64,000 bases of DNA, from positions 1,550,001-1,614,000 of the forward strand of contig NZ_CP140155.1 in NCBI RefSeq assembly GCF_034479375.1. Direction: 5' to 3'. Positions within the stretch are counted from its first letter, which is position 1. The number at the start of each line of letters is the position of its first letter. Under the pieces are notes generated by a model that was not told the DNA's origin, did no database searches, and saw nothing but the letters and a program-made list of their open reading frames with translations. This document shows positions 30,258 through 39,235 of this stretch, piece by piece. A program made the position numbers and the translations under genes. This stretch comes from Rhodopseudomonas palustris. GTDB lineage: Bacteria > Pseudomonadota > Alphaproteobacteria > Rhizobiales > Xanthobacteraceae.

Positions 30258-31643
30258 TCAGCTTCGCATGAAGCCCTCGCACTCGCCTTCGGCCCAGGCG
30301 AGCGTCTTCTCCATCGCCTCGCCCTGATAGTGGCGCACGCACATCTTGGTCAGCGTCGCCTGGGCGTAGATCTGCTGCGCGATCTTCGGCGGCGCCGGCG
30401 ATGCGGCGATCGACAGCGTCTGGCGCTGATACGGATCGGGATAGCTGAACAGCGTGCCCTTCGGCGGCGCCTGCTCGGCCCAGACCTTGAGCTTGGTCAG
30501 GTTGGCGAAGGCCGGCAGGTCGTAGCCGCCCGACGCCGCCACCAGTTTCTCGATCGAGTCCGGCTGCGACAGGTGCCGCAGCAGGCTCTTGGCCGCCTCC
30601 TTGTTCTTGGAGAACGTCCAGGTGGTCCAGAAGAACGGCAGGAACGGCGCGTAGCGGCCCTTCGGCCCCTTCGGGAAGCCGTGGGTCCAGAGCTGCTCGG
30701 CGACCTGCGGCGCGTCGCGCTTGGCGACCGCCCAGGCGCTCGGCGGGTTCATGATCATCGCGCCGCGGCCGGACACGATCCATTTGTTGTTCGACGAATC
30801 GTCCCAGGCGGTGACGTCGGCCGGCAGGAACGCCATCAGCTTCTTGTAGAATTCGAGCACCTGACGGACCTCGTCGGTCTTCACCGTGACGTTGCCCTTG
30901 CTGTCGACGAGCTGCGCGCCGAACGCCTGGAAGAACGCGCCGGCGCTGTCGACGCTGTCGGAGGTCTCGCCGAGTCCGATGCCGAACGGCACGCCGGCCT
31001 TGTGGCAGGCCTCCGCCGCCTTCAGGAACGTCTCCATATTCCAGTCGTCGTCCTTCGGCTCGCTGCCGGCCGGGTACATCGCCTGGATGTCGAGATTGGC
31101 GTGCTTCTTCAACAGGTCGATGCGCGTGCACGGCCCCTTGATCTGGCTGCCGATGCAGGACGGCACCGCGAGCCATTTGCCGTCGCGCTTGGCGAGATAT
31201 TCGACGGTGTTGTTGACCTTGCCGTTCTGCTTGATCAGGTCTTCCATCAGGTCGTTGACGGGCTCGATCAGTTCGGCGTTGGCGTGCGGCCACCAGGTCG
31301 GCATCGACAGGATGTCGTGGCCGGATTTCGCCTGCGCCTCGGCTGCGATGGTGAGCAGGTTCTTGTTGCCCTGGCTCGGGATGTAGTCGATCGAGACCTC
31401 GACCTTCTCCTTCTCGCCCCATTGCTTGACGAGTTCGGTGCAGGTGTTGTTGGCGCCGGGGACCCAATGGTCCCAGAACCCCATCGTCAGTTTGCCGGCG
31501 GCGTGGGCGCCGCGGACGTAGGGTGCGGTGACCAGCGCCGCCGAAGTGATGGCGGTGGCGGCGACGAACTGGCGGCGGCTGAGCTTGGTCCGGGATTGGG
31601 CAGCGAGCGATCTTGCAGAGGGCGACACGGCATCATCCGACAT
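30258..31643 (-). CDS. Extracellular sugar-type solute-binding protein (Tat substrate)
   Basis: 461-residue periplasmic receptor of the CUT1 importer. ATG 31643 has AGGGAGGA 8 nt upstream. The signal peptide carries the twin-arginine motif LSRRQFVAATAITSAALV and ends near GAHA. The mature chain opens KLTMGFWDHWVPGANNT, in the manner of family 1 binding proteins, and has the SGRGAMIMNPPSAWAV segment typical of these lobes. It is first in the operon of SBP, two permeases, ATPase and dehydrogenase. The upstream direct repeats are a likely control site. Confidence 0.93.
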   Translation of the reverse strand: MSDDAVSPSARSLAAQSRTKLSRRQFVAATAITSAALVTAPYVRGAHAAGKLTMGFWDHWVPGANNTCTELVKQWGEKEKVEVSIDYIPSQGNKNLLTIAAEAQAKSGHDILSMPTWWPHANAELIEPVNDLMEDLIKQNGKVNNTVEYLAKRDGKWLAVPSCIGSQIKGPCTRIDLLKKHANLDIQAMYPAGSEPKDDDWNMETFLKAAEACHKAGVPFGIGLGETSDSVDSAGAFFQAFGAQLVDSKGNVTVKTDEVRQVLEFYKKLMAFLPADVTAWDDSSNNKWIVSGRGAMIMNPPSAWAVAKRDAPQVAEQLWTHGFPKGPKGRYAPFLPFFWTTWTFSKNKEAAKSLLRHLSQPDSIEKLVAASGGYDLPAFANLTKLKVWAEQAPPKGTLFSYPDPYQRQTLSIAASPAPPKIAQQIYAQATLTKMCVRHYQGEAMEKTLAWAEGECEGFMRS

Positions 31644-31803
31644 TTGGCATTCCTCCCTGGTGAGCCAATGCGATGGTCTGGGGCTTTGAAGCGCTCTCTT
31701 GGTTTTGGTGGCGCGGCTCTCGAGGCCGCTGGCGCCACGGACGCAGCATTCCGGTGTCGCGATGATCTGATCAGAATTGTTCGCGGCTGTCGAGAAATCA
31801 GAT

Positions 31804-31831
31804 TGATTAGTTGATCAAATGATTAGTTGAT
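31804..31831. promoter_or_regulatory. A/T-rich direct repeat upstream of the ABC operon, possible operator
   Basis: TGATTAGTTGAT occurs twice (31804-31815 and 31820-31831), a 12-bp direct repeat with a 16-bp period, and TTGATCAA lies across the first copy. It is 161-188 bp upstream of the binding-protein start. The surrounding 31644-31990 contains no gene. The spacing of about one and a half helical turns suits cooperative binding, but the regulator is not encoded nearby. Confidence 0.4.
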
Positions 31832-31990
31832 ACTTTTTGCAGAGCAACATCGCCATGCGATGCACAACGAGGTGGCGATTAGCACCGCTGTTTGCTCCCT
31901 CGCCGTCGCGGTGCGCTGCACACGTTGCTGATTGCGGTGCGGTCTACTTGCCGCGCGGCGGGGATGCCGCAGTCGCGAGACGAGACGGCC

Positions 31991-32890
31991 CTACGACCGC
32001 GTCGCCAGCGCGACGCCGGCGAGCGTCAGCACCAGGGCCGCGATCTGGCCGAGGCCGAGCGGCTCGTGCAGCGCGATCGCCGAGGCCACCACGCCGATCA
32101 CCGGCACCGACATGGTGCCGATCGCCGCGACCGAGGCCGACAGCCGCTGCAATGCGGCGAACCAGCACAGATAGGCCAGGCAGAACTGGATCAGCGTCAG
32201 ATAAGCCAGCCCCGCCCAGCCATAGGGCGACAGCGCGTCGAGCGACGGCACTTCGAAGGCGAAGCCGACCGCGGTCACCGGAATGCAGCCGAGCCCGATC
32301 TGCCACGCCGCCGAGGTCGCGCCCGGAAGCTTGATCGGGAACCGCTTCAGGAAGATGGTGCCGAGCGCGAAGCCGATCGCGCCGGTCAGCGCCAGCGCCA
32401 CGCCCGGCAGCTTCGCGGTGCTGGCGGCAAAGCCGTCCGCCCCCATCAGCGCCGCGATGCCGCCGAACCCCAACACCAGCGCCAGCACGCGCCGCCCCGT
32501 CGGCCGCTCGCCGAGCAGCGGCCACGCCAGCAGCGCGGTCCACACCGGCATCGAATAGCCGATCACCGCGGTCTCGCCGGCCGGCATCCATAAGAGCGCC
32601 AGCCCCATCACCACCATCCACAGCGTGACGTTGAAGAACGCCGACACCGCCAGCCGCCCCCACAGCGCCCGCGGCACAAGCAGCGAGTCGCCGCGCAGCG
32701 CCGCATAGGCGAACAGCAGCAGCGAGCCGGCCAGCCCGGGCAGGCCGCGCGCCGGCAGCGGCGGCCATTCCGAGATCACATATTTCGACACCGGCCAGGA
32801 CAGCCCCCACGCCACCGAGGTGACGGCGAGCAGGACGAGGCCGCCGGTCGCCACGCGCGGCGGCGCGGCGGCGGGAGATGGGTCGGACAT
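31991..32890 (-). CDS. EamA/DMT-family membrane transporter
   Basis: About 299 residues with ten predicted helices in two EamA repeats, the layout of drug/metabolite exporters such as RhtA or YdcZ relatives. ATG 32890 (MSDPSP) is chosen. A GTG three codons earlier is equally open, and neither has a strong ribosome site. The first repeat starts GGLVLLAVTSVAWGLSWPVSKY, and ERPTGRRVLALVLGFGGIAAL marks the inter-helix loop. It is divergent from nrdJ across about 650 bp. The substrate is unknown. Confidence 0.9.
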   Translation of the reverse strand: MSDPSPAAAPPRVATGGLVLLAVTSVAWGLSWPVSKYVISEWPPLPARGLPGLAGSLLLFAYAALRGDSLLVPRALWGRLAVSAFFNVTLWMVVMGLALLWMPAGETAVIGYSMPVWTALLAWPLLGERPTGRRVLALVLGFGGIAALMGADGFAASTAKLPGVALALTGAIGFALGTIFLKRFPIKLPGATSAAWQIGLGCIPVTAVGFAFEVPSLDALSPYGWAGLAYLTLIQFCLAYLCWFAALQRLSASVAAIGTMSVPVIGVVASAIALHEPLGLGQIAALVLTLAGVALATRS

Positions 32891-33034
32891 GGGGAACACC
32901 CGGCAGGAAGAACGGCGCCACCATGCCGGTATTGGCGTCCCGTCACCACCCGAAAAAGCGGTCCGGTGGCGCGGCGCGGTGAGTCGGCCATGGCAACCCC
33001 TTCGCGCGAAAATATACCTGCCCTGTGAACAGCG

Positions 33035-33099
33035 GGTGCAGTCCGGATTCCGACCCCGTCGGGCGAATTTTTACCCTTTGGAATCCGTGAGGACTCACC
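33035..33099. other. Long interrupted inverted repeat, possible structured RNA
   Basis: GGTG (33035-33038), AGTC (33040-33043) and CGGATTCC (33044-33051) pair in order with GGAATCCG (33080-33087), GACT (33092-33095) and CACC (33096-33099). This gives 16 bp with one small bulge on each side and a 28-nt loop. It is 145-210 bp upstream of the EamA start (minus strand) and upstream of the nrdJ promoter candidate. No T-run on either strand and no known riboswitch core recognised. The rest of 32891-33191 shows no gene. Confidence 0.45.
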
Positions 33100-33191
33100 G
33101 ATACTTGGGCCGATCAGGACGCGGCCGAGCCCCCTGTTTTCCACGTAGTTCCACCACATTTAGTATTTGATTCAGGAACCCGCACTATTGC

Positions 33192-33221
33192 TTGACGGGT
33201 CAGACGGAGTCGGCCTAGCTT
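33192..33221 (+). promoter_or_regulatory. Candidate nrdJ promoter
   Basis: TTGACG (33192-33197), 18 nt, then TAGCTT (33216-33221). The -35 element is a good match for the alphaproteobacterial housekeeping sigma factor and the -10 is weaker. It would start transcription near 33228, leaving an untranslated leader of about 317 nt before nrdJ. Confidence 0.45.
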
Positions 33222-33227
33222 TAGGGC

Positions 33228-33544
33228 CTGTCCGGCGAGGTGGTTTTTGGTCCCGCCGGACATTCCCAGAAGGGTACCGAGCCGACCACCTCCGACAAGC
33301 CTGACGGCACCGGGGTATGGGGTCATCTGTGCCCGAAACCGGCTGTTCGGGCGCAAAAGACGGGTCGCGAAACGGCTCGCATTGATGCGTGGGGCGTTAG
33401 AGGATCAGGGCCGCGGTTGAAGGCAATCGCGGGCGCTGCCTCCGAGACAGAACAGGGCCGGACCACGGCTCGCAGGCGAACCAAAAGGTTCGCGACCAAC
33501 AACTTTCGGGCCCACGGGGTCCGGCACATTGAACGGGGCACGAG
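33228..33544 (+). promoter_or_regulatory. Long structured 5' leader of nrdJ
   Basis: Several strong stems can be read. GTCCGGCG (33230-33237) pairs with CGCCGGAC (33254-33261). GAGGTGGT (33237-33244) can alternatively pair with ACCACCTC (33285-33292). GCCCGAA pairs with TTCGGGC near 33340-33360. GCCGGACC (33457-33464) pairs with GGTCCGGC (33518-33525), enclosing the hairpin GCGAACC-AAAA-GGTTCGC (33476-33493). The last stem ends about 20 nt before the start codon. The B12-riboswitch core (GCCACTG-type B12 box) was looked for and not seen. A conserved nrdJ leader RNA is known in bacteria; whether this belongs to it is open. Confidence 0.45.
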
Positions 33545-36500
33545 ATGAAGATCGAACGGCGCTACACCACCGACGGCCAGTCACCCTACGCGGCGATTCA
33601 GTTCCGGCTGACGACGAGCGAGATCCGCAATCCGGACGGCTCCGTGGTGTTCCGCCTCGAGAATGTCGAAGTGCCCGAGGCCTGGTCGCAGGTCGCCTCC
33701 GACGTGCTGGCGCAGAAATATTTCCGCAAGGCCGGCGTCGCCGCGCGCTTGAAGAGGGTCGAGGAAGAGACCGTGCCGTCCTGGCTGTGGCGCTCGGTGC
33801 CGGACACCGAGGCGCTCGCCGCCCTGCCCGAGGCCGAGCGCTTCGTTTCCGAACATTCCTCCAAGCAGGTGTTCGATCGCCTCGCCGGCTGCTGGACCTA
33901 TTGGGGTTGGAAGGGCGACTACTTCTCGTCCGAGGACGACGCCCGCGCGTTCTACGACGAGCTGCGCTACATGCTGGCGTCGCAGATGGTCGCGCCGAAT
34001 TCGCCGCAATGGTTCAACACCGGCCTGCACTGGGCCTACGGCGTCGACGGCCCCGGCCAGGGCCACTATTACGTCGACTACAAGACCGGCAAGCTGACCA
34101 AGTCGAAATCCGCCTACGAGCACCCGCAGCCGCACGCCTGCTTCATCCAGGGCATCGAGGACGACCTCGTCAACGAGGGCGGCATCATGGACCTGTGGGT
34201 GCGTGAGGCGCGGCTGTTCAAATACGGCTCCGGCACCGGCTCCAACTTCTCCCGCCTGCGCGGCGAAGGCGAGCGGCTGTCCGGCGGCGGCCGCTCCTCG
34301 GGCCTGATGAGCTTCCTCAAGATCGGCGACCGCGCCGCCGGCGCGATCAAGAGCGGCGGCACCACGCGGCGCGCCGCCAAGATGGTCGTGGTCGACGCCG
34401 ACCATCCGGATATCGAGGCCTATATCGACTGGAAGGTGAAGGAGGAGCAGAAGGTCGCCGCCCTCGTCACCGGCTCCAAGCTCAACCAGAAGCACCTCAA
34501 GGCGATCCTGAAGGCCTGCGTCAACTGCCAGGGCTCCGGCGACGACTGCTTCGACCCCGACAAGAACCCGGCGCTGCGCCGCGAGGTCAAGATCGCGCGC
34601 CGCGCGCTGGTCACCGACGCGATGATCAAGCGCGTCATCCAGTACGCCAAGCAGGGCTACAAGGAGATCGACTTCCCGATCTACGACACCGATTGGGATA
34701 GCGAGGCCTACCTCACCGTCTCCGGCCAGAACTCCAACAACTCGGTGTCGCTGAAGGACGACTTTTTGCGCGCGGTGGAGACGGATGGGGACTGGAATCT
34801 GACCAGCCGCACCACCAAAAAGGTGATGAAGACGCTGAAGGCCCGCGATCTCTGGGAGAAGATCGGCACCGCCGCCTGGGCCAGCGCCGATCCCGGCCTG
34901 CACTTCAACACCACGATGAACGACTGGCACACCTGCAAGGCCTCGGGCGACATTCGCGCGTCGAATCCGTGCTCGGAATACATGTTCCTCGACGACACCG
35001 CCTGCAATCTGGCCTCGGCCAACCTGCTGACCTTCTACGACACCACCGCCAATGTGTTCGACCTGCCCGCCTATGAGCATCTGTGCCGGCTGTGGACCGT
35101 GGTGCTGGAAATCTCGGTGCTGATGGCGCAGTTCCCGTCCAAGCAGATTGCGGAGCTGTCTTACGAGTTCCGCACGCTCGGCCTCGGCTTCGCCAATATC
35201 GGCGGCCTGCTGATGACCATGGGCCTCAGCTACGACTCCAAGGAAGGCCGCGCGCTGTGCGGCGCGCTCTCCGCAATCATGACCGGCGTATCGTATGCGA
35301 CCTCGGCCGAAATGGCCCAGAAGCTCGGCCCGTTCCCCGGCTACAAGAAGAACGCCGCCCATATGCTGCGCGTGATCCGCAATCACCGCCGCGCTGCCCA
35401 TGGCGAGAGCCGCGGCTATGAGGCGCTGTCGGTGGCCCCGGTGCCGCTCGACCATGCCGGCTGCCCGATCCCCGAAGCGATCGCGCATGCCAAAGCGGCG
35501 TGGGACCGCGCGCTCGAACTCGGCGAACTGCACGGCTATCGCAACGCGCAGGTCTCGGTGGTGGCGCCGACCGGCACCATCGGCCTCGTCATGGATTGCG
35601 ACACCACCGGCATCGAGCCCGATTTCGCGCTGGTGAAGTTCAAGAAGCTCGCCGGCGGCGGCTACTGGAAGATCATCAACCGCGCCGTGCCGGCGGCCTT
35701 GCGCATCCTCGGCTATCCGGAAAACCAGATCGCCGAGATCGAGGCCTACGCGGTCGGCCACGGCTCGCTCAGCAACGCGCCGGCGATCAACGTCTCGACG
35801 TTGAAGGCTAAGGGCTTCACCGACGAGGCGCTGGCGAAGGTCGAGGCCGCGCTGCCGACCGCCTTCGACATCAAATTCGCCTTCAACAAATGGACCTTCG
35901 GCGAGGACTTCCTGCGCGAGACGCTGAAGCTCGAAGCCGAGGCGATCGCCGCGCCGAACTTCGACCTGCTCGCCGCGATCGGCTTTTCCAAGCGCGAGAT
36001 CGAGGCCGCCAATATCCACATCTGCGGCGCCATGACCGTGGAAGGCGCGCCGCACCTGAAGGCCGAGCACTACAGCGTGTTCGATTGTGCCAATCCCTGC
36101 GGCAAGGTCGGCAAGCGCTATCTGTCGGTCGAGAGCCACATCCGGATGATGGCGGCGGCGCAGCCGTTCATCTCGGGTGCGATCTCTAAGACCATCAACA
36201 TGCCGAACGACGCCACGGTGGAGGATTGCAAGTCCGCCTACATGCTGTCGTGGAAGCTCGCGCTGAAGGCCAACGCGCTGTATCGCGACGGCTCGAAACT
36301 GTCGCAGCCGCTGAACTCGCAGCTGATTGCCGACGACGACGAGGACGACGACGCGCTCGACAATTTCCTGGAGAAGCCGATGGCGGCGCGCACCGCCCAG
36401 ATCTCCGAGAAGGTGGTGGAGCGCCTGGTCGAGCGCATCGTGGTGATGCGCGAGCGCGAGAAGATGCCGGATCGCCGCAAGGGTTACACCCAGAAGGCGG

Positions 36501-37321
36501 TGGTCGGCGGCCACAAGGTCTATCTGCGCACCGGCGAATATGACGACGGCCGGATCGGCGAGATCTTCATCGACATGCACAAGGAAGGCGCGGCCCTCCG
36601 CTCCTTCATCAACAATTTTGCGATCGCGGTGTCGCTCGGCCTGCAATACGGCGTGCCGCTCGAGGAATATGTCGACGCCTTCACCTTCACGAGGTTCGAG
36701 CCCGCCGGCCCGGTCCAGGGCAACGACTCGATCAAGTACGCGACCTCGATCCTCGACTACGTGTTCCGCGAACTCGCCGTCAGCTACATGGGCCGCTTCG
36801 ACCTCGCCCATGTCGACCCGAGCGAGACCGGCTTCGACGCCATCGGCAAGGGCGTCGACGAAGGCAAGGCGCCGGAAGGCTCCACGCCGGGCCAGCACGC
36901 CGCGACCAAATATCTGTCGAAGGGCCTCACCCGCTCGCGCACCGACAATCTGGTGGTGATGCGCAGCGCGCCGGCCGCGCCCGACGGCGGCTCAGCGCCG
37001 GTCAAGATGGCCTACTCGCAGCCGGACACCCACGCCAAGTCGACCTCCCGCATCGGCGACGTCCTCGAAGGCGCCACCGCGCTGAAGCAGGAAGCCGACC
37101 ACGATCTGTCGCCGACCGAAAAGCTCGAAGCCCTGCAATGGAGCCGCGCCGGCGCCGCCGCCGCGACCCAGCCCGCAGCCTCGAAAGCCGAACGCCGCGC
37201 CGAAGCCAAGGCGCGGGGCTACGAGGGCGACAGCTGCGGCGAATGCGGGAATTTCACGCTGGTGCGGAACGGGACTTGTATGAAGTGCGATACCTGCGGC
37301 AGCACGACGGGGTGTAGCTAA
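33545..37321 (+). CDS. nrdJ: Vitamin B12-dependent (class II) ribonucleotide reductase
   Basis: Reduces ribonucleotides to deoxyribonucleotides using adenosylcobalamin, so it works with or without oxygen. At 1258 residues it is the long alphaproteobacterial form. The N-terminus [21 protein letters not shown] is family-like. The catalytic region has [21 protein letters not shown] (about residues 474-494). Then [10 protein letters not shown] and later [27 protein letters not shown] in the C-terminal domain can be read. The last 30 residues carry four closely spaced Cys ([13 protein letters not shown]), a zinc-ribbon-like or redox-active tail. It is followed by its own terminator. Confidence 0.97.
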   Translation: MKIERRYTTDGQSPYAAIQFRLTTSEIRNPDGSVVFRLENVEVPEAWSQVASDVLAQKYFRKAGVAARLKRVEEETVPSWLWRSVPDTEALAALPEAERFVSEHSSKQVFDRLAGCWTYWGWKGDYFSSEDDARAFYDELRYMLASQMVAPNSPQWFNTGLHWAYGVDGPGQGHYYVDYKTGKLTKSKSAYEHPQPHACFIQGIEDDLVNEGGIMDLWVREARLFKYGSGTGSNFSRLRGEGERLSGGGRSSGLMSFLKIGDRAAGAIKSGGTTRRAAKMVVVDADHPDIEAYIDWKVKEEQKVAALVTGSKLNQKHLKAILKACVNCQGSGDDCFDPDKNPALRREVKIARRALVTDAMIKRVIQYAKQGYKEIDFPIYDTDWDSEAYLTVSGQNSNNSVSLKDDFLRAVETDGDWNLTSRTTKKVMKTLKARDLWEKIGTAAWASADPGLHFNTTMNDWHTCKASGDIRASNPCSEYMFLDDTACNLASANLLTFYDTTANVFDLPAYEHLCRLWTVVLEISVLMAQFPSKQIAELSYEFRTLGLGFANIGGLLMTMGLSYDSKEGRALCGALSAIMTGVSYATSAEMAQKLGPFPGYKKNAAHMLRVIRNHRRAAHGESRGYEALSVAPVPLDHAGCPIPEAIAHAKAAWDRALELGELHGYRNAQVSVVAPTGTIGLVMDCDTTGIEPDFALVKFKKLAGGGYWKIINRAVPAALRILGYPENQIAEIEAYAVGHGSLSNAPAINVSTLKAKGFTDEALAKVEAALPTAFDIKFAFNKWTFGEDFLRETLKLEAEAIAAPNFDLLAAIGFSKREIEAANIHICGAMTVEGAPHLKAEHYSVFDCANPCGKVGKRYLSVESHIRMMAAAQPFISGAISKTINMPNDATVEDCKSAYMLSWKLALKANALYRDGSKLSQPLNSQLIADDDEDDDALDNFLEKPMAARTAQISEKVVERLVERIVVMREREKMPDRRKGYTQKAVVGGHKVYLRTGEYDDGRIGEIFIDMHKEGAALRSFINNFAIAVSLGLQYGVPLEEYVDAFTFTRFEPAGPVQGNDSIKYATSILDYVFRELAVSYMGRFDLAHVDPSETGFDAIGKGVDEGKAPEGSTPGQHAATKYLSKGLTRSRTDNLVVMRSAPAAPDGGSAPVKMAYSQPDTHAKSTSRIGDVLEGATALKQEADHDLSPTEKLEALQWSRAGAAAATQPAASKAERRAEAKARGYEGDSCGECGNFTLVRNGTCMKCDTCGSTTGCS

Positions 37322-37342
37322 CTACCAATTCCACAAGCTGCA

Positions 37343-37366
37343 GGGCGGCGAGTAATCGCCGCCCTT
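37343..37366 (+). terminator. Terminator of nrdJ
   Basis: GGGCGGCGA (37343-37351) pairs with TCGCCGCCC (37356-37364) around GTAA, followed by TT. It lies 21 bp past the nrdJ stop. Beyond it base composition shifts to A/T-rich. Confidence 0.65.
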
Positions 37367-37499
37367 GAGGCCCGAATAGCTTTTATAACCGTTTATTTCC
37401 GTCCTGGGAGGCCCTGCAGAGCCAGCGCGCATCGGGAACGACTTTCCCTCCGGCTCCGCCCCCCGCATCTCGTAAACCTCCATTTAAATAGGTCAGACT

Positions 37500-38438
37500 G
37501 TGGCCAAACGACATATCAATCGACAGATCACGGCCTCATTCCACTACTTGGTCAAAACGGAAAAGAGCGAAAACAAGAACAAGGAACTTACTCAGACAGG
37601 ATTCACACTTGGTGAGTTCGAAACCATAAGAGCAAGAATCGCGAACACAACTCCTCTCGAGGTAAATAACGAGACGGTCGCCACAAGGATCAAACTTGGT
37701 CTCGACCTGCCGTTCACACACTACGAACTCGTTGAAAACCAGCTTCACTTCGGCGAATTTGAAGGAGCTTACTACGGCCAAGAATACCGCAACAATAAAC
37801 TCGGCACCATCTCTGCCGACAGTCTAAATCTACGGACTTTTCACTACCTACTCACCCGACTGCGAGACGGACGAATCTTAATTGGCGTGACCTACAATGG
37901 TCAATTTGGCGATTACGAAGGAATACGACAGTGCTTCAGCAACCTTCTAAAGTCCAACGCAACTGTCACATCCAAAACCATTAAGAGCATTTCCGACGAA
38001 ATTGGAAAGGGCGAGCCAGTTGAAATCAAGCTCACATTTCGGACAGCCCGAGAACGACCAGAGCGGAAGGGCCTATTCGGACGTTCAGGCGTGATCGCTA
38101 TTAAATCCACCGAATACGGCGAGGGATTTGGAGAAGAAGTCGCCAAAATGGCGAAACACGCCAAAGGAACATTGCCTGATCGAAAACGCTCCATAGCCGA
38201 CCTCGTTAATTCAAGCGAAATGATCGAATTGGATGACGACGACATCATCGCCGTTAGTGCATTGGTGCGAGAAGACGGAAGAGTTCGAACCGTGTACTTC
38301 CTTGGCGAGAATAACTTTTCAACCAAATATCCTCTTGATGTTGCCGTTTCGCCCGATGGCAAGGCGAACCGTTTGGAAGTTAAAGACGCACTAATCAAAC
38401 TGATGCGCACCAAGATCATCCCGCTGATCGGCGGATAA
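37500..38438 (+). CDS. Soluble protein of a two-gene A/T-rich cassette, RexA-like candidate
   Basis: 312 residues, GTG start with AGG 8 nt upstream, no signal peptide or membrane helix. Codon and base use are clearly A/T-richer than all flanking genes, so it was probably acquired. I do not recognise a firm family. Gross features recall lambda RexA: a short basic strand start, a mid-chain LRDGRILIGVTYNGQFGDYEGI followed by a beta segment EIKLTFRTA, and a C-terminal sensor-like block REDGRVRTVYFLGENN before a terminal helix. The partner membrane protein begins 3 bp after the stop, so they are translated together. An exclusion or abortive-infection role is inference. Confidence 0.6.
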   Translation: MAKRHINRQITASFHYLVKTEKSENKNKELTQTGFTLGEFETIRARIANTTPLEVNNETVATRIKLGLDLPFTHYELVENQLHFGEFEGAYYGQEYRNNKLGTISADSLNLRTFHYLLTRLRDGRILIGVTYNGQFGDYEGIRQCFSNLLKSNATVTSKTIKSISDEIGKGEPVEIKLTFRTARERPERKGLFGRSGVIAIKSTEYGEGFGEEVAKMAKHAKGTLPDRKRSIADLVNSSEMIELDDDDIIAVSALVREDGRVRTVYFLGENNFSTKYPLDVAVSPDGKANRLEVKDALIKLMRTKIIPLIGG

Positions 38439-38441
38439 GTC

Positions 38442-39032
38442 ATGTTGGCGCTAGTCAAAGCAAACTACAAGACATATCACAACTCGCGGACCGGAAGCCG
38501 TGAGGGCTACTTGATTCGACTATGCGGATCAGCGGTGGCGAGCCTCGCCGCTGCCTGCCTCCTTGATATCGCAGCAAATAGCGGAATGATGGTTACAGCA
38601 CTGAGCGTATTGACAGGATTTGTCTTTACCGCCCTTTGTTCCGACTACTCGCTCGCTGACGCCAAACTCCCACCACCCTCAGATGAGACGCGAAGGGCCG
38701 AACTTGAACGACTCGGCGCCTTGGCGGTGAACTTTCAGACGCGCTCCGCGTACTTCATCACCATTGCGATTTGCAGCCTTTGCCTGCTGGTGCTGATTAG
38801 CACTTCAGCATCATCCAATAGCATTCTGATGATTTTTGAGAAGAATCGTCTTCAGCTAGGCACCCCCTATCTACCGGAACTTCTTTCGATTGCCGGCAAC
38901 TCCATACGCGTAGCTCTATCGGGACTTGCCGCCTTCATGTTCATAGAATGTGTATACACGTTCTATCGCCTTTCCGAGACAACATTGGCCATCGTCGATG
39001 CTCGCAGAAGCTACCTACGCCCTGACTTCTGA
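38442..39032 (+). CDS. Four-helix membrane protein of the same cassette, RexB-like candidate
   Basis: 196 residues starting 3 bp after the RexA-like gene. Four hydrophobic helices are visible at about residues 27-45, 49-70, 103-124 and 155-177. A charged cytoplasmic-type loop (DETRRAELERLG) lies between helices 2 and 3. The last helix and tail, ALSGLAAFMFIECVYTFY then RLSETTL, resemble the last helix and tail of lambda RexB as I recall it. RexB also has four helices, but only 144 residues. It is A/T-rich like its partner. The likely role is an ion-leak or membrane effector triggered by the soluble protein. This is a hypothesis only. Confidence 0.6.
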   Translation: MLALVKANYKTYHNSRTGSREGYLIRLCGSAVASLAAACLLDIAANSGMMVTALSVLTGFVFTALCSDYSLADAKLPPPSDETRRAELERLGALAVNFQTRSAYFITIAICSLCLLVLISTSASSNSILMIFEKNRLQLGTPYLPELLSIAGNSIRVALSGLAAFMFIECVYTFYRLSETTLAIVDARRSYLRPDF

Positions 39033-39041
39033 GACGCAAGA

Positions 39042-39146
39042 GCTCGTAGGGCGGATTAGCTCGTAGGGCGGGTGAGCGTAGCGATACCCGGGACTTAGCA
39101 TGACTGGATAGCCGTCCCCGGATGGCGCTTCGCTTATCCGGGCTAC
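39042..39146. repeat. Palindromic intergenic repeat of the GTAGGGCGG family
   Basis: Two starts CTCGTAGGGCGG in tandem (39043 and 39060), then GGTGAGCGTAGCGATACCCGGG. After a spacer the partly complementary arm GGATGGCGCTTCGCTTATCCGGGCTACG follows. It directly precedes, and seems to have replaced, the 5' part of a DUF4160-type gene. Confidence 0.65.
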
Positions 39147-39151
39147 GGGGC

Positions 39152-39235
39152 TACGATGCCGCCGCCGTCGCGGACAACCGCGACCTGATCCTGAGAGCAT
39201 GGCATGACCATTTCGGCCACCAGCGTCCGCTTTGA
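39152..39235 (+). pseudogene. C-terminal remnant of a DUF4160-type gene
   Basis: An open stretch of 27 codons ending in TGA at 39233-39235 reads AVADNRDLILRAWHDHFGHQ near its end, which matches the usual C-terminus of DUF4160 proteins. No start or N-terminal part remains: a palindromic repeat abuts it at 39146. It overlaps the first codons of the DUF2442 gene in another frame, the same arrangement as in intact DUF4160-DUF2442 pairs. Confidence 0.6.

Noticed and set aside
33031-33105. Resemblance to a thiamine pyrophosphate riboswitch (GGGTGC followed by ACCCTTTGGAA)
   Set aside because: The central CTGAGA block and correct spacing are missing. The complementary arms explain the region as one long stem instead.
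32776-33159. Minus-strand frame overlapping the eamA start, with a good ribosome site at ATG 32991
   Set aside because: It would run out of frame into eamA and has Pro/Arg-rich low complexity. Possibly an upstream leader peptide, but nothing supports it beyond the start signal.
33228-33544. Cobalamin riboswitch upstream of nrdJ
   Set aside because: Expected from the enzyme's cofactor, but no B12-box core was found on reading the leader. Reported only as an uncharacterised structured leader.
33581-36898. 1105-codon open frame opposite nrdJ
   Set aside because: Shadow of nrdJ codon bias. Repetitive Ala/Arg/Gly/His composition.
37500-39032. Identification of the A/T-rich pair as a Kiwa (KwaA/KwaB) system
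   Set aside because: Sizes are similar, but gene order is reversed and no DUF4868-type text is recognised. The RexA/RexB comparison fits better, though it is also unproven.
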